Source: Akkermansiaceae bacterium UBA7331 (lineage in GTDB: Bacteria > Verrucomicrobiota > Verrucomicrobiia > Verrucomicrobiales > Akkermansiaceae). Taken from it: a stretch of DNA of 64,000 nucleotides. Below the pieces are notes generated by a model. It worked only from the letters and a program-made list of their open reading frames with translations. It made no database searches and was not told the DNA's origin. Where the stretch lies: contig DKPP01000011.1 in assembly GCA_002471255.1 (NCBI GenBank), forward strand, positions 450,642 through 514,641, given 5' to 3'. A program made the position numbers and the translations under genes. This document shows, in pieces, positions 53,634-63,949 of the stretch (positions are counted from its first letter, which is position 1; each line of letters begins with the position of its first letter).

Positions 53634-56600
53634 CTAATTTGATTTTTCAAAGTTCCAGAGTTTTTGTGTATAGCCTTCTTTTAAATCTTTAGTGCAAGCT
53701 TTTGCCTTAATACGCCAAGAAGAGGACTCTACAGGTAAAGTAAAGGGGATGCTTACCTTACCTTGTGAATCGGTTTGAAGGTCGGACGAGAAGAGTAAAG
53801 AGGAACTCCACTCGTAAGGAGGGTGGTGTAGTTCATCAGATAGTTCAGGAGTAAGATGTTTTTGGTCATAATCCCCCGGTTTGCTCGGGTAATGTATGCC
53901 AAAATATGAAATTTCTGTGCGTTCCCATCTTGAAGAAGGTACTCGAGTCATTTGCCCTGAGTATGATGAACGAATTGAAGTGATAGGTTGATAGTAAAGA
54001 TGCTTTGGATAAGAGAGGGTTGCTTTGTTCGAACGAAATCGATGCAGGTAGGGGCTGTTCCAATCACGTGCTTTAAAGAATGAATGTAGTTTTTTTTCCG
54101 TATTAACATTGTCTAGGTTGGCGTCGTATATGCTGACAAATAAGCTGGCGTTAGGAATCGGTTTTCCATTTTTATCTGTTACATCAATTACTAGATTTGC
54201 TAGTTTAGGATTATTTTTGTTATCGACGATAGATGTTTGTACATTAAGAATTTGAGAATCCGGAAGAATGACGATGTGTTTTTGTCGAGAGGAGACCATA
54301 TCATGATGTGCATGAATGGCATTAACAGAAAAAATAAGGCTATATTGATCTGTAGGTTTCACACGAACAATGGCATACCCATTTTTGACAGGATAAGTTT
54401 GTGTTACGGCATGTTCCATTCCTGATTGAGAATCAAGCCAAATAGTGCCGGAGGAAGACGGGGCTGTGATAAGCAGCGTTATTTCTTCATTAGGATTATA
54501 TTCCCTTTTATTTGGAATGATTTGTATTGAGTCGAATGGGCTTTGGATGTTCTCTCCTGCAATATAAAGAGGAGTGTTGGTGTAGGATACACCACCTTCT
54601 TGATCAATCCAGGTGCCTTTAAGCTCGTATAATCCTGCTATGGTAGGTGTAAATTCTAAAGTTGCTTTACCTTTATCATTTGAAGTGATGTGCCATGTTT
54701 GAATAACTGCGTTATTTTCTGATGCAGCATCCCAATAATCCTTTCTAATTCCTAAGAAAGACTTCTTATAGTCCGACTCAGTTTTATAGCGAACCATTTC
54801 GATGGTGCCTTTGATTCCTTCTGTTTTTGTACCGTTAACACTATGCGCTTCCCACGTGATATGGAAAGGTTTTCCTTCTTCTGCAAAATTGTTGGAAGGA
54901 TAATCTGCCAATAGAAGGGGATTAGTAGAGGCATGAAAAACTTTTTTAATAGGAAAAGATTCTCCATCCGGATCAACGTAGGTCCCTTTAATTTGATAGC
55001 TATAACTACGAAAACGTGGTATCGAATTTTGATTTTTGTTTTTTTGGAAACATGCCGGTTGAAAATTATTATGAAACTCGAATGATGCTTTTCCTTGCTT
55101 GTCTAGAGTTATCTCGCCTTCGATCAGATCTATTGGTATTTCCACATCAAATTCATCTGCAGGGTTAATGGGTTCATAGATCATCCAGTGTGAGTCAGGG
55201 TGTGTAAGCCATCCATAGTAATCTTCTTGATAAATAAGAGAGTACTTAATATGGCCTTGCGGAATGGTTAACGAAGAGCTTGATGTTGGTGCAAATTCTA
55301 TCGTAAATGGTCGATTTAATTCGATTTTGGAATTCTTGAGTGTGATGTTGATAGGTGGCGAAACCATTTGTTCATTTATTGCCGGAATAGTACTCTTTTG
55401 ATTGATTATCTGATATCCTTGCGAGTTTTCAAAATCAGCTGATACATCGATGTTGCTAAATTGTTCGTTTCTAGGTATTTCAAATTGAAAATCAATAATG
55501 CCAAAATCGTTTGGGTTTTGTGGTGCCTTGATAGATTTGTTATCTCTTAATATATAGGCTGATAATTTAATGAGTAAATTTTTAATATTCGGGAAGATTA
55601 ATTTATTAGTTGTATATGGTTTTATGATATATTGACCATGGACAATATCACCCGCTTCATAAGCTGGTTTATCAAATTCAAAATAACCTAATAGTTCCTC
55701 TTTTTCTTTATTCAATGATAATTGATTTTTATTGACTAAATTTATATAGAATCCTTCCGGAGCTACGATGCTTATTTTATCATTTTTAGAAATACTCCCT
55801 GCAATAAGTAATTTAACTAATTTATTTGTATCTAAGGATAAGTTTTTAAATGGTATATCAAATTTGAATATGCCTTTTTCATTAGATTCGCATTGAAGTA
55901 TTTCGTGGTAGAATTTTTCGTCGGATAGTATACCAATATGAAAAACCCCTTTCGCTTGAGCGAGGGGTGAACCCGTTTCTCGATCAACACATAGACATTC
56001 GTGACCGTTAATCGTCGGTCTTATGAAGTAGATAAAAGATGGAATTTCGACAAAGAGATGCGGTTCTTGTTTGTTTTTCTTGTCTTCAACAAGATACATG
56101 CCTTCTTTTTTAATGGGTAGTTGTACCTCAGAAAAGAACCATTCATTAGGACGGGGACTTTGTAAATTCAACATTGCTTCACCGTAGGGTGTGCAATAAA
56201 CATCTCTTTTAGGCTTAATTCTATATTCCCAAATATTTTTATTTGTTATGGCACTAAACTGTTCTTCTAATTGATCCTTATCTGTAATGGCACCTAATTC
56301 ATCAAAGATATCATTGATTACTTTTTCGAAATTGATTTCTTCTATAGATAAGACTGTACTGGGAGAATTCCAATGTCGTGCTGAAATCGTGACCCCATCT
56401 TTTGCCATGGATTCTAAGGTAAGCTTGTTTTGGTTTTTATCATTAAAGAGTTTAAGATAAGGCTTACCTATTTGATCAAGAAATGAAATTTGTTTGTTAA
56501 GTTGGTTTTTATCCTCATCTTTAACATGCTGCAGATATGTTTCGATGATTTCTGTTGCCTCAGAGAAGCGACCTCGATTCCATAACTCGGTAGCGAGATC

Positions 56601-57683
56601 GTAAGCCGCCCTCAAATGCTTAGGATCACTTTGTAAGATATTACGATATACTTGGATGTAATCGTTAGCCCCATTAAGGGTCACTATGCGTCCCGGTTTA
56701 GGCTTAACATCCAATCCATCAATAGAACTGATAGGTAGCCAATATTCATTATTTTTGAGCTTTTTTCTGATTTCGTAATCTTGACTAGGTGGAATGTCAT
56801 TGGGGAATTCTACACAACCTTCCACGAACCAATCTTTCATTAAATTAGCCCAGATGAGGTCAATTTCGTTTTTGCGTGTGGGGTCTAGCATTTTAGCCTC
56901 ATGAAAAAGCCAAAGAATACGTTCTCCATCATTTTTTGAGGTTTCAAATTTTTCAGGCATTTGAAAAATCTGAAAATATCTTTCGGAGACTGAAGGATAT
57001 TTGGATGTAGGTTGATACGTTGGGTTTTCCTCAATAGGCGTTAATTGATTCGTAAAAATGATAGAAGGAGACAGATCTTTTGATGAATCCGGTTTAATTA
57101 AACGATTGGCTATTCTAAGAGCAATATCGGCTGCTAATTTGTTCTTTTTTTGTTGTTTAGCGAGATCAAATGCTTTGATGAAACGGTCTAGTGATTTTTT
57201 GTTGTTAAAGCTAGGATCATAGATCGTTTTTATGGAATCACCTTCTTCTGATGGACTGGTTTCAATGCAAAACAAATTGGGCAATATTAAATAAGTTTCA
57301 GCTATTGCACAAAGATGCTCCGGCGAATGAGGGAATGCCTTTAAAATTTTGTTTTCCTTGTCTTGAAAATCTATATCTGATTTTTTAATGCATTCTTGTA
57401 AACTGTTAATATATTCTGCTAGAGTAGATTGAATATCTTGCGTTTGGTTATTGATAATGATTTGCCATAATTCAGAGGCCTTTTTTTCAGCCTTCGTTAT
57501 CCGCTCATTTTCTTCCTTCTGCATATTCTCCAAGGTATTGGCGCTATCATTATCCAAAGGTGGTAATAAGTCAGGATCATAGTAAGCCTCGCTCGCATCA
57601 ATAATGACAGCATGGCTAGGAGTAATACTGAAAATGCCTAAGCCTATAAATAAGGCAGAGAGAAATATATTTAAAGGATTCAT
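53634..57683 (-). CDS. A2M-like protein without thiol-ester domain (array member D)
   Basis: 1349 aa with a signal peptide (FLSALFIGLGIFSITPSHA). It has the same plan as B and C: helical N-terminus (YIQVYRNILQSDPKHLRAAY), MG2-like YFEFDKPAYEAGDIVHGQYI, PLLLADYPSNNFAEEGKPFH, the bait-region-like part KREYNPNEEITLLITAPSSS, and a truncated end at WRIKAKACT followed by YTQKLWNFEKSN. It is more divergent than B and C are from each other. The segment between IYDANLD and HYPSKPGD is again unrelated to B and C (e.g. SYPKHLYYQPITSIRSSYSG). It has its own promoter. Confidence 0.82.
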   Translation of the reverse strand: MNPLNIFLSALFIGLGIFSITPSHAVIIDASEAYYDPDLLPPLDNDSANTLENMQKEENERITKAEKKASELWQIIINNQTQDIQSTLAEYINSLQECIKKSDIDFQDKENKILKAFPHSPEHLCAIAETYLILPNLFCIETSPSEEGDSIKTIYDPSFNNKKSLDRFIKAFDLAKQQKKNKLAADIALRIANRLIKPDSSKDLSPSIIFTNQLTPIEENPTYQPTSKYPSVSERYFQIFQMPEKFETSKNDGERILWLFHEAKMLDPTRKNEIDLIWANLMKDWFVEGCVEFPNDIPPSQDYEIRKKLKNNEYWLPISSIDGLDVKPKPGRIVTLNGANDYIQVYRNILQSDPKHLRAAYDLATELWNRGRFSEATEIIETYLQHVKDEDKNQLNKQISFLDQIGKPYLKLFNDKNQNKLTLESMAKDGVTISARHWNSPSTVLSIEEINFEKVINDIFDELGAITDKDQLEEQFSAITNKNIWEYRIKPKRDVYCTPYGEAMLNLQSPRPNEWFFSEVQLPIKKEGMYLVEDKKNKQEPHLFVEIPSFIYFIRPTINGHECLCVDRETGSPLAQAKGVFHIGILSDEKFYHEILQCESNEKGIFKFDIPFKNLSLDTNKLVKLLIAGSISKNDKISIVAPEGFYINLVNKNQLSLNKEKEELLGYFEFDKPAYEAGDIVHGQYIIKPYTTNKLIFPNIKNLLIKLSAYILRDNKSIKAPQNPNDFGIIDFQFEIPRNEQFSNIDVSADFENSQGYQIINQKSTIPAINEQMVSPPINITLKNSKIELNRPFTIEFAPTSSSSLTIPQGHIKYSLIYQEDYYGWLTHPDSHWMIYEPINPADEFDVEIPIDLIEGEITLDKQGKASFEFHNNFQPACFQKNKNQNSIPRFRSYSYQIKGTYVDPDGESFPIKKVFHASTNPLLLADYPSNNFAEEGKPFHITWEAHSVNGTKTEGIKGTIEMVRYKTESDYKKSFLGIRKDYWDAASENNAVIQTWHITSNDKGKATLEFTPTIAGLYELKGTWIDQEGGVSYTNTPLYIAGENIQSPFDSIQIIPNKREYNPNEEITLLITAPSSSGTIWLDSQSGMEHAVTQTYPVKNGYAIVRVKPTDQYSLIFSVNAIHAHHDMVSSRQKHIVILPDSQILNVQTSIVDNKNNPKLANLVIDVTDKNGKPIPNASLFVSIYDANLDNVNTEKKLHSFFKARDWNSPYLHRFRSNKATLSYPKHLYYQPITSIRSSYSGQMTRVPSSRWERTEISYFGIHYPSKPGDYDQKHLTPELSDELHHPPYEWSSSLLFSSDLQTDSQGKVSIPFTLPVESSSWRIKAKACTKDLKEGYTQKLWNFEKSN

Positions 57684-57696
57684 AAGAGATTTGCTT

Positions 57697-57724
57697 ATAG
57701 TAAATAAGAATGAGATGGAATCAA
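57697..57724 (-). promoter_or_regulatory. Promoter of array member D
   Basis: Minus strand: AAACTTGATT, 16-nt spacer, TACTAT, 13 nt before the ATG at 57683. Confidence 0.65.
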
Positions 57725-57778
57725 GTTTCTTTTCGATTCCGTAAATATGATGAGAAAGAACTTTTAAGGTTATGGTTC

Positions 57779-60700
57779 CTATTCTTTTCTTACATTAATT
57801 TGGTTCTCGCAGCTATTACCTCGTAATTGAGGGGCGTACATGGCTTCGATGACGGCAGGTAAAGCCTTAAACTTGCCTGCTTGTTGTGCCTGTATATGGT
57901 ATTTTATTTGATGCTCCCCTTGCGGTAGTATTTCATATAGCCAGCGTGTTTCCTCAAGTGCTATTTCACAATATGCGTGAGATAATGCATCCTTTTCACT
58001 GGCTGATTTCGTATTGATAAAACCTGATGGTACCGGGTCTTTTATCAAAGTAAACGGCATATCATTCTTAGTGCGAACGATAAGATTTACTTCTATTATA
58101 TCCCCTTTATTGACTTGATCGCCCCATTTTAATGGTGTCATTTTAGAGGCGGTATGCGGTCCTAAATTGGTTAGACGATAATAGTTGCGTTCAATTGTGG
58201 CTTGATTGCCGGCAGCCGGAATGCGTTCTTCTAACGAACAATACTCCCATTGAGCGGAAGCGTAGATATTGCTTTTGCCTTTTTTTCGTTTAATACGAAG
58301 AAGGTTTTTACCCGATTGGCTATTGTTCGAGTCTAATTTGATCGTGAAATGATGTGCAAATAATGTTTCTTTGCTCAAAGAGATAGTCTTTTGTAACTTG
58401 TTATTCATCCAAATTTCGAGAATTGTAGGCTCATTACTTTCCTTTGTGCGCAAACAGTAGGTACACAAAGCATTTAAAACCCTTTGCGTCACTCTGGGGG
58501 GTTGCCAATAAGCATCAGAATCATTCATAAGCTTTGCTAAGTTTTTGCGGTGATGTTCCTGAGAAATAGTAAATTGATTACCGTAAGAACGATTCTGAGT
58601 GAGCCATTTGGCCACTTGTACCATTATTTTTTCTTCTCGGCTACCTGTGACAGCAGTTTGAGTTAATAAATACAGATATTCTGCTTGGATGAGGATTTTA
58701 TCATTGTTCCAATTAAATGTTTGCACATTTGGCTCATGGAGCCATGTTTGTTGAGATCGTCTGTCTTGTTTGATATATTGGTTGATTAACGTTTTTAGGT
58801 GACGAAGCTTTGTTTGTTCTCCTTCTTGAGCATATGCTTGAGCTAAATATAATAGGGATAATAGCTCTAGCTGTGATCGGTTTAGCCATAGATGTCGTTC
58901 CAACTCGATGGCCTCCTTTGTTTGCTTGTTTTTTAACGATTTGTAAAGGATAGCTTCCGTGTTGTTGTTTTTATAAGGATTGGCAGGATTGATTTCTTTT
59001 TCGCATTGATTTAAGGTCAATACAGACTTCACCACTTCTTTTTGTAGATAACTTTGTGCTTTGGTAAGCATTTCATCAACTTGGGCATGTTCATTGATGT
59101 ATGATAAGGATTCCATCGTAAATAATGTGCTTAGTAGATTCGAATCCGTATTACTTGTATACCAACTCCAACCGCCATCCGGATTTTGAAGTTTTTTAAG
59201 TTGTTCCATTGCCGTTTTTTCAATCAGACGGAGTTCTTTGATGTCTAATAGGTTATATTGCCCTGTTTTATTTTTTTTGATTTTGTGATCTTGGTTGGCG
59301 TATTCCGGTAGCGTGTAATGAAGCCATGATTGAACATCATGCCCTAAGGTGTTAAGGGTATGGGCTACTAGGAAAAAAGGGCCGATGCGAGCTGCTGTTT
59401 GTTCTGAACTTTCATAAGGATATTTGATGAGATAGGGGAGGGCATCAACCATAGTGAGAGCTAAACTGGTTGACGCTTGTATTTTAATAAAGATTTCTTC
59501 ATCCTTTTTCTTTTTAGGTATATTGATTTCAATTGTATCATCTTTTTGTTGAGGGTAGAGAATGGTGCTTTTCAAATGACCAATTTTTGTTCTATTTGTT
59601 AGAATGGGAATGCTGATGCCGACAAAGTCATTATATTGTTCACTAGTTGCTTTGATGTTTATTTGTCCTTTTCCCTCTGTGGCTGCGTACAGTTCCCAAG
59701 ATATAAGTTTCTGCCCATTAGCCGGGATAATGATATTCTGATTTTTCGATGATAATAGTGAAATACATGAATTCTCTGATTCAAGAGTAGTTTGTACATT
59801 TATCGGCTCTTTCGTGGTATTTCTTATGATAACCGAGGCTGACGATCTATCTCCCTTCACCATAAATCTAGGGACATGATTATTCATCACTAAATCTTTC
59901 GAGGAAACAAACGATGCTTCAGCTTGCCCTATTTTTAAGTCTGAAGTACGACCCCATGCGAGAATCTTCCAAGTAGTCGTATTATCGGGAATTTGGATTG
60001 GAATAATAGCTTCACCATTATTGTCCGTTAATATGCTTCCCTCCCATTTGATATTGTTTTTGAAATTTTTTCGGAGATATAGAGATTGGCGAATATTATT
60101 TTCCCTTTGCCTATTGTGTGGATTATTATCGAAATATCCATTGCTATCTCCTGTGTAACCTTGTGCATAAGTGCCACATATAGCATAACTATATGAGGGC
60201 AGTAGTGCTTGATTTATCAAGTTATAGGATGGGGTGTCATGCCAGAGTTTTAAGCAGTCTATTTGACTATTATGAAAGGTATTGAATTTACCCCATGTGT
60301 TAGCCAAAAGAGAATTATTCGGATACTCCGAAAAATACTCTAAGGATGCATCAAAAATAGTTAAGGTTAATTGGCAATTGATCGCCGGTTTGCCGGAGGG
60401 TAATTTTGCTTGTATTTTTACACTACCTGATGAATTAGGCTCATATTTAGTTTTATTAGGCGAAATGATGAGATCTAATTGCACGTCCGTAGGGGGAATG
60501 AGTACTTCACAAGTTAAAGTCTTTTTGTTATGACCTCCCAGATAATGGGCTTCGATAGAAAAATTAGGGCGGTCATTTTCGTCTGTCGCAAAACTTAGTA
60601 ATGAATAGCCTGATGTGGTTTTTGTTATCCGAGAAATTTGGTTTGTACATGTGCTTTTTATTTTCAGAAAAACATAATTTTCAGGATTTTTGGAAAGAAT

Positions 60701-63700
60701 AAGAAGACGAACTTGCTCGTTAGGTAAATAAGACTTTTTATCGGTAAGAATGAGATCTTGTGTGAATGGGGTTTGAATATTTTTACCTACAATCAATATG
60801 GTATCGATTGATTCAAAGATTTCTCCTGCCTGATTCGTCCATGTGCTACGTAGTTCGTATTCGCCGGCTACTTTGGGGGTCCAAAGCCAATTAGCGATTC
60901 CTTGTTCGTTACATTCTACCTTACACGTGGATATGATTTCTTCGATCTGATTATTTGTGCTTTGTGAATCGATAGATGATTTTTTCACCAATTTTATAGA
61001 GCCTTTGACGTATGGTGCCGGCTTACCCTCTTTCGTCATCGCTCGCCATTGTATTTCGTATGCTTTATCTTGTTGGAAAAATTGCAAGTTCGTATCTAAT
61101 ATGACGTTAAAGGGGTATTGAAATAATGGGAAACGTTTTTGAAATGTAATTGTTTTTCCTGATTCTTCTGTGATGGTGGCTAATAAATGATAGTTTTTCT
61201 CTTTGGAATATTCTGTATTTCTTTCGAAATCATAGTTCGTTAAATCATAGGTGAACGATGATTTTCCTTCCTCATTTAAAATAAGTAATCCTGTTTGTAG
61301 AATGGATATGGGGTTGTAGTTTGATTTGTATGATATATGAGGTTTTTCCCACCATTGATCTAGCGATGTAGATGCGTAGTTCTTAGAAACGGAAAAAAGA
61401 TTATATTCGACCATTCCTTTTTTGATTGGTCCTCCCGCATAATATTGAGCGTCTATTTCAATGTTAATGGATTTTTTTGGAGGGGTGAAATCATATACAA
61501 TATCAGCATTGGCATAAATATCAGGTTTCACGAATTGCTCTACTTGAAATAGATGCGTATGCTTCTTTTCATCATCATTTGTATCAGGATATAGAAATGA
61601 AATGGAATACTGCCCAAGTGGCGTATTCTTCGGTAGAGTGAAACTAAAATTTATTGATCCAAAATCATCTATGACATATTGAACATTAGGTAACGAGATC
61701 TCCTTTCCTTGTTGCGTGTTAACAATCATTTTTATGGGCTGTCCTGCAAAAGATCCTGCATTTGGGCTGTTTAATTGGTAACGTGCTAAGACAAATTTAC
61801 CATGTACTTCATCACCCGGTTGATAGATTGGTTGGTTCAATAGGCAAAAAGCTGAAACGGAGTTATCTACTAACAATTTTTTTTCATCTGAAGATTTTAA
61901 TGCTTTGTTATATATGTGATGATCTAGTTGTCTTGGAGAAATGCTTAATGTATGCTGATTATGCATAATCAATGCACCCATATACACTGAGGGCGTGCAG
62001 TCGTTCTGCGTTGAGCGAGGAGGGAAGAGTCCGGCCAAATGGAAGATTCCATTTTTATCGGAAGTGAGATCCATCGTTTTTGTTTCAATGGAATCACGAT
62101 CATTTAGATACCAAAAAGTAAATGTTCCTTGAGCTTTTGAGATTGGTTTACCTGTTTGACTATCAAAGACTATACATTCATACCCAGATAACACTTCACT
62201 CAACATATAGGAAAAGGGCTCTATTTGGATGAATAAAGGATAATCATTTGGTGCTTTTTCATTTGTTACTAGATATAATCCCGGTTCATTAATAGGAATA
62301 TGTACATGACCTGTATATCTGCGATAGGGCTCGGTGATCAGTAAATCAGAATGCACTATCGATGTTTTTTTTAGATAGGCGGATAGCCATGGTTCGTTTG
62401 CCAATATGGACTCGTATAAGTTATGGGGGATAAATTCTTTATTCTTTTTATTAAAATCGATGGTGTTTTGTATCCTCGATAGTTGTTGCATTTGGTTTCT
62501 AGTGAGTTCGGCATAATTGATTTTAATGACTTCCCAATTAGGTAAGGGCTTAGTGTGGTATAAAACCGGAATTTTAATCCCCTCTTTAGGTATTTGAAAA
62601 ATAATCTTAGAAAACTCATGATCGGTTTGTGGTATAATGGTCGGATTAGTCAGGGCCTTTAAAATGGAAAAAAGTTGTTCTTTCTCTTTTTTTGAGCATT
62701 TGTCCGAGTGTTGAGCTGTTGATTGCAGTACCTGCACAGCTTCTTTATATTTGGAACGAGACCATAGCGTATTTGCGAGAATAAGAGCTGCTTCTACATT
62801 GCTCGGATTATCTTTTAGTGCCATTTGACAAGAATGGATGTAATCATAAATGCCTGTTAATGTCGTAATACGAATGAGCGATTTCCGGCTGTTTGTTGTT
62901 TCATTTTGATCCGGTTCATATATGTATTCATTGGCTTTGAGTTGACTTAGGCACTGTGTTATCGGTGTGTCCTCAATCTGCATACCAAGTGTTCTTTTAG
63001 ATGAGTGAAACATGGGAAGTATGAAATTTCCCCATAGTAAATTGCAGGAGTGGGTCGCTAAATCAGGAGCTAATTCTTTCGATGTATGTAGTAGCCACAT
63101 AACTCGTTCTCCATCATTTTTGGCATTATCCCATGAATCAGGTGTGGAAAAGGGTGTAAATATGTATGATTTTTTATGTGCTACAGGCGATATTTTATTT
63201 TTAGGATTAGTTGTTAAATCGGTCAAAGAATTTAAATTTTCATAAATGTCGTGGTTGGTATTAATAATTTTTTTAGCTAATACAAATGCATATAAAGACG
63301 CTCTTTTTTTATTATCTTCCTTTATAGACATATTAAATGCCTCGTATAAATATCGCATTCCCATGATACATTTGTAACGATATCCCAATATAGCTTCTTC
63401 ATGGGACATACCTTGTGATTTATCTTTTTTATCTGGGTTTATGTAATGGGATGGAATTTCAAAGTAGGCTAATCCAATGGCAAATCGATGTTCCGAGGAA
63501 GTCGGGAATTGTTGAAGAATTTCATTTTTAATCCCTTCAAAATCAAAGTCATCCATGGTCTTTGTTTTTTCAAGTGATTGAATATGATTTAGTAAATCAA
63601 TAGATGGATTCTTGCTTGTTCCATCCATTAAAGAAGACCGAGTATCCGTGATTATTTTACGATGCCAAGCATCGCTATAATTTCGATCGTATTCATCGAT

Positions 63701-63829
63701 CAGGTAGTTATTGTATAAATTCGTGCACCAATAAGGGTTAGTTTGGTCATCTTGTGCCAGGGAATCATCCAATATACCAAACAGAGATAATAATATTATT
63801 AAATAAGAGAATGGGCGTTTTGTTTTCAT
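57779..63829 (-). CDS. Full-length A2M-family protein with a Ser in place of the thioester Cys (array member E)
   Basis: 2016 aa with a signal peptide ending DSLAQD and no lipobox. Order: helical/TPR-like N-terminus (about 40-400), macroglobulin domains including MG2-like NQPIYQPGDEVHGKFVLA (about 670), bait-region-domain-like part (SYLPNEQVRLLILSKNPENY, KYEPNSSGSVKIQ), A2M domain (NIKWEGSILTDNNGEAI, TTWKILAWG near 1287, PRFMVKGDRSS), an alpha-barrel thiol-ester domain (about 1440-1760, QNPDGGWSWYTSN) and the C-terminal domain (LPQGEHQIKYHIQAQQAGKF, RGNSCENQINV). In A2M proteins the barrel carries GCxEQ; here it is ESSEQ, with Ser1474 at the Cys position, so no thioester can form. COG2373-type bacterial macroglobulins of this kind trap proteases; a non-covalent action would be needed here. 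Confidence 0.88.
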   Translation of the reverse strand: MKTKRPFSYLIILLSLFGILDDSLAQDDQTNPYWCTNLYNNYLIDEYDRNYSDAWHRKIITDTRSSLMDGTSKNPSIDLLNHIQSLEKTKTMDDFDFEGIKNEILQQFPTSSEHRFAIGLAYFEIPSHYINPDKKDKSQGMSHEEAILGYRYKCIMGMRYLYEAFNMSIKEDNKKRASLYAFVLAKKIINTNHDIYENLNSLTDLTTNPKNKISPVAHKKSYIFTPFSTPDSWDNAKNDGERVMWLLHTSKELAPDLATHSCNLLWGNFILPMFHSSKRTLGMQIEDTPITQCLSQLKANEYIYEPDQNETTNSRKSLIRITTLTGIYDYIHSCQMALKDNPSNVEAALILANTLWSRSKYKEAVQVLQSTAQHSDKCSKKEKEQLFSILKALTNPTIIPQTDHEFSKIIFQIPKEGIKIPVLYHTKPLPNWEVIKINYAELTRNQMQQLSRIQNTIDFNKKNKEFIPHNLYESILANEPWLSAYLKKTSIVHSDLLITEPYRRYTGHVHIPINEPGLYLVTNEKAPNDYPLFIQIEPFSYMLSEVLSGYECIVFDSQTGKPISKAQGTFTFWYLNDRDSIETKTMDLTSDKNGIFHLAGLFPPRSTQNDCTPSVYMGALIMHNQHTLSISPRQLDHHIYNKALKSSDEKKLLVDNSVSAFCLLNQPIYQPGDEVHGKFVLARYQLNSPNAGSFAGQPIKMIVNTQQGKEISLPNVQYVIDDFGSINFSFTLPKNTPLGQYSISFLYPDTNDDEKKHTHLFQVEQFVKPDIYANADIVYDFTPPKKSINIEIDAQYYAGGPIKKGMVEYNLFSVSKNYASTSLDQWWEKPHISYKSNYNPISILQTGLLILNEEGKSSFTYDLTNYDFERNTEYSKEKNYHLLATITEESGKTITFQKRFPLFQYPFNVILDTNLQFFQQDKAYEIQWRAMTKEGKPAPYVKGSIKLVKKSSIDSQSTNNQIEEIISTCKVECNEQGIANWLWTPKVAGEYELRSTWTNQAGEIFESIDTILIVGKNIQTPFTQDLILTDKKSYLPNEQVRLLILSKNPENYVFLKIKSTCTNQISRITKTTSGYSLLSFATDENDRPNFSIEAHYLGGHNKKTLTCEVLIPPTDVQLDLIISPNKTKYEPNSSGSVKIQAKLPSGKPAINCQLTLTIFDASLEYFSEYPNNSLLANTWGKFNTFHNSQIDCLKLWHDTPSYNLINQALLPSYSYAICGTYAQGYTGDSNGYFDNNPHNRQRENNIRQSLYLRKNFKNNIKWEGSILTDNNGEAIIPIQIPDNTTTWKILAWGRTSDLKIGQAEASFVSSKDLVMNNHVPRFMVKGDRSSASVIIRNTTKEPINVQTTLESENSCISLLSSKNQNIIIPANGQKLISWELYAATEGKGQINIKATSEQYNDFVGISIPILTNRTKIGHLKSTILYPQQKDDTIEINIPKKKKDEEIFIKIQASTSLALTMVDALPYLIKYPYESSEQTAARIGPFFLVAHTLNTLGHDVQSWLHYTLPEYANQDHKIKKNKTGQYNLLDIKELRLIEKTAMEQLKKLQNPDGGWSWYTSNTDSNLLSTLFTMESLSYINEHAQVDEMLTKAQSYLQKEVVKSVLTLNQCEKEINPANPYKNNNTEAILYKSLKNKQTKEAIELERHLWLNRSQLELLSLLYLAQAYAQEGEQTKLRHLKTLINQYIKQDRRSQQTWLHEPNVQTFNWNNDKILIQAEYLYLLTQTAVTGSREEKIMVQVAKWLTQNRSYGNQFTISQEHHRKNLAKLMNDSDAYWQPPRVTQRVLNALCTYCLRTKESNEPTILEIWMNNKLQKTISLSKETLFAHHFTIKLDSNNSQSGKNLLRIKRKKGKSNIYASAQWEYCSLEERIPAAGNQATIERNYYRLTNLGPHTASKMTPLKWGDQVNKGDIIEVNLIVRTKNDMPFTLIKDPVPSGFINTKSASEKDALSHAYCEIALEETRWLYEILPQGEHQIKYHIQAQQAGKFKALPAVIEAMYAPQLRGNSCENQINVRKE

Positions 63830-63844
63830 ATGAATGATTTTTTC

Positions 63845-63872
63845 ACTTTAGGGTTAGAACGCTTTCATTCAA
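63845..63872 (-). promoter_or_regulatory. Promoter of array member E
   Basis: Minus strand: AAACTTGAAT, 16-nt spacer, TAAAGT, 15 nt before the ATG at 63829. Confidence 0.55.
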
Positions 63873-63887
63873 GTTTATTACAACGAA

Positions 63888-63929
63888 ACAACCGATGTGA
63901 TTAAAATGTTATTTAATCACATCGGTTGT
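63888..63929 (-). terminator. Terminator-like hairpin between A2M genes
   Basis: Perfect 18-base arms ACAACCGATGTGATTAAA (63888-63905) and TTTAATCACATCGGTTGT (63912-63929) with a 6-nt loop. It lies 20 bp past the stop of the partial gene at the right edge. On the minus strand TTTCGTTG follows, a weak T-tract. Confidence 0.7.
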
Positions 63930-63949
63930 AAATAGAGGTAAAAGTTTAT

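Noticed and set aside
45316..57683. Short A2M genes as frameshifted remnants of full-length genes
   Set aside because: Three of them end with the same tail, the downstream gaps are about 100 bp with promoters, and no TED-coding sequence is found in any frame there.
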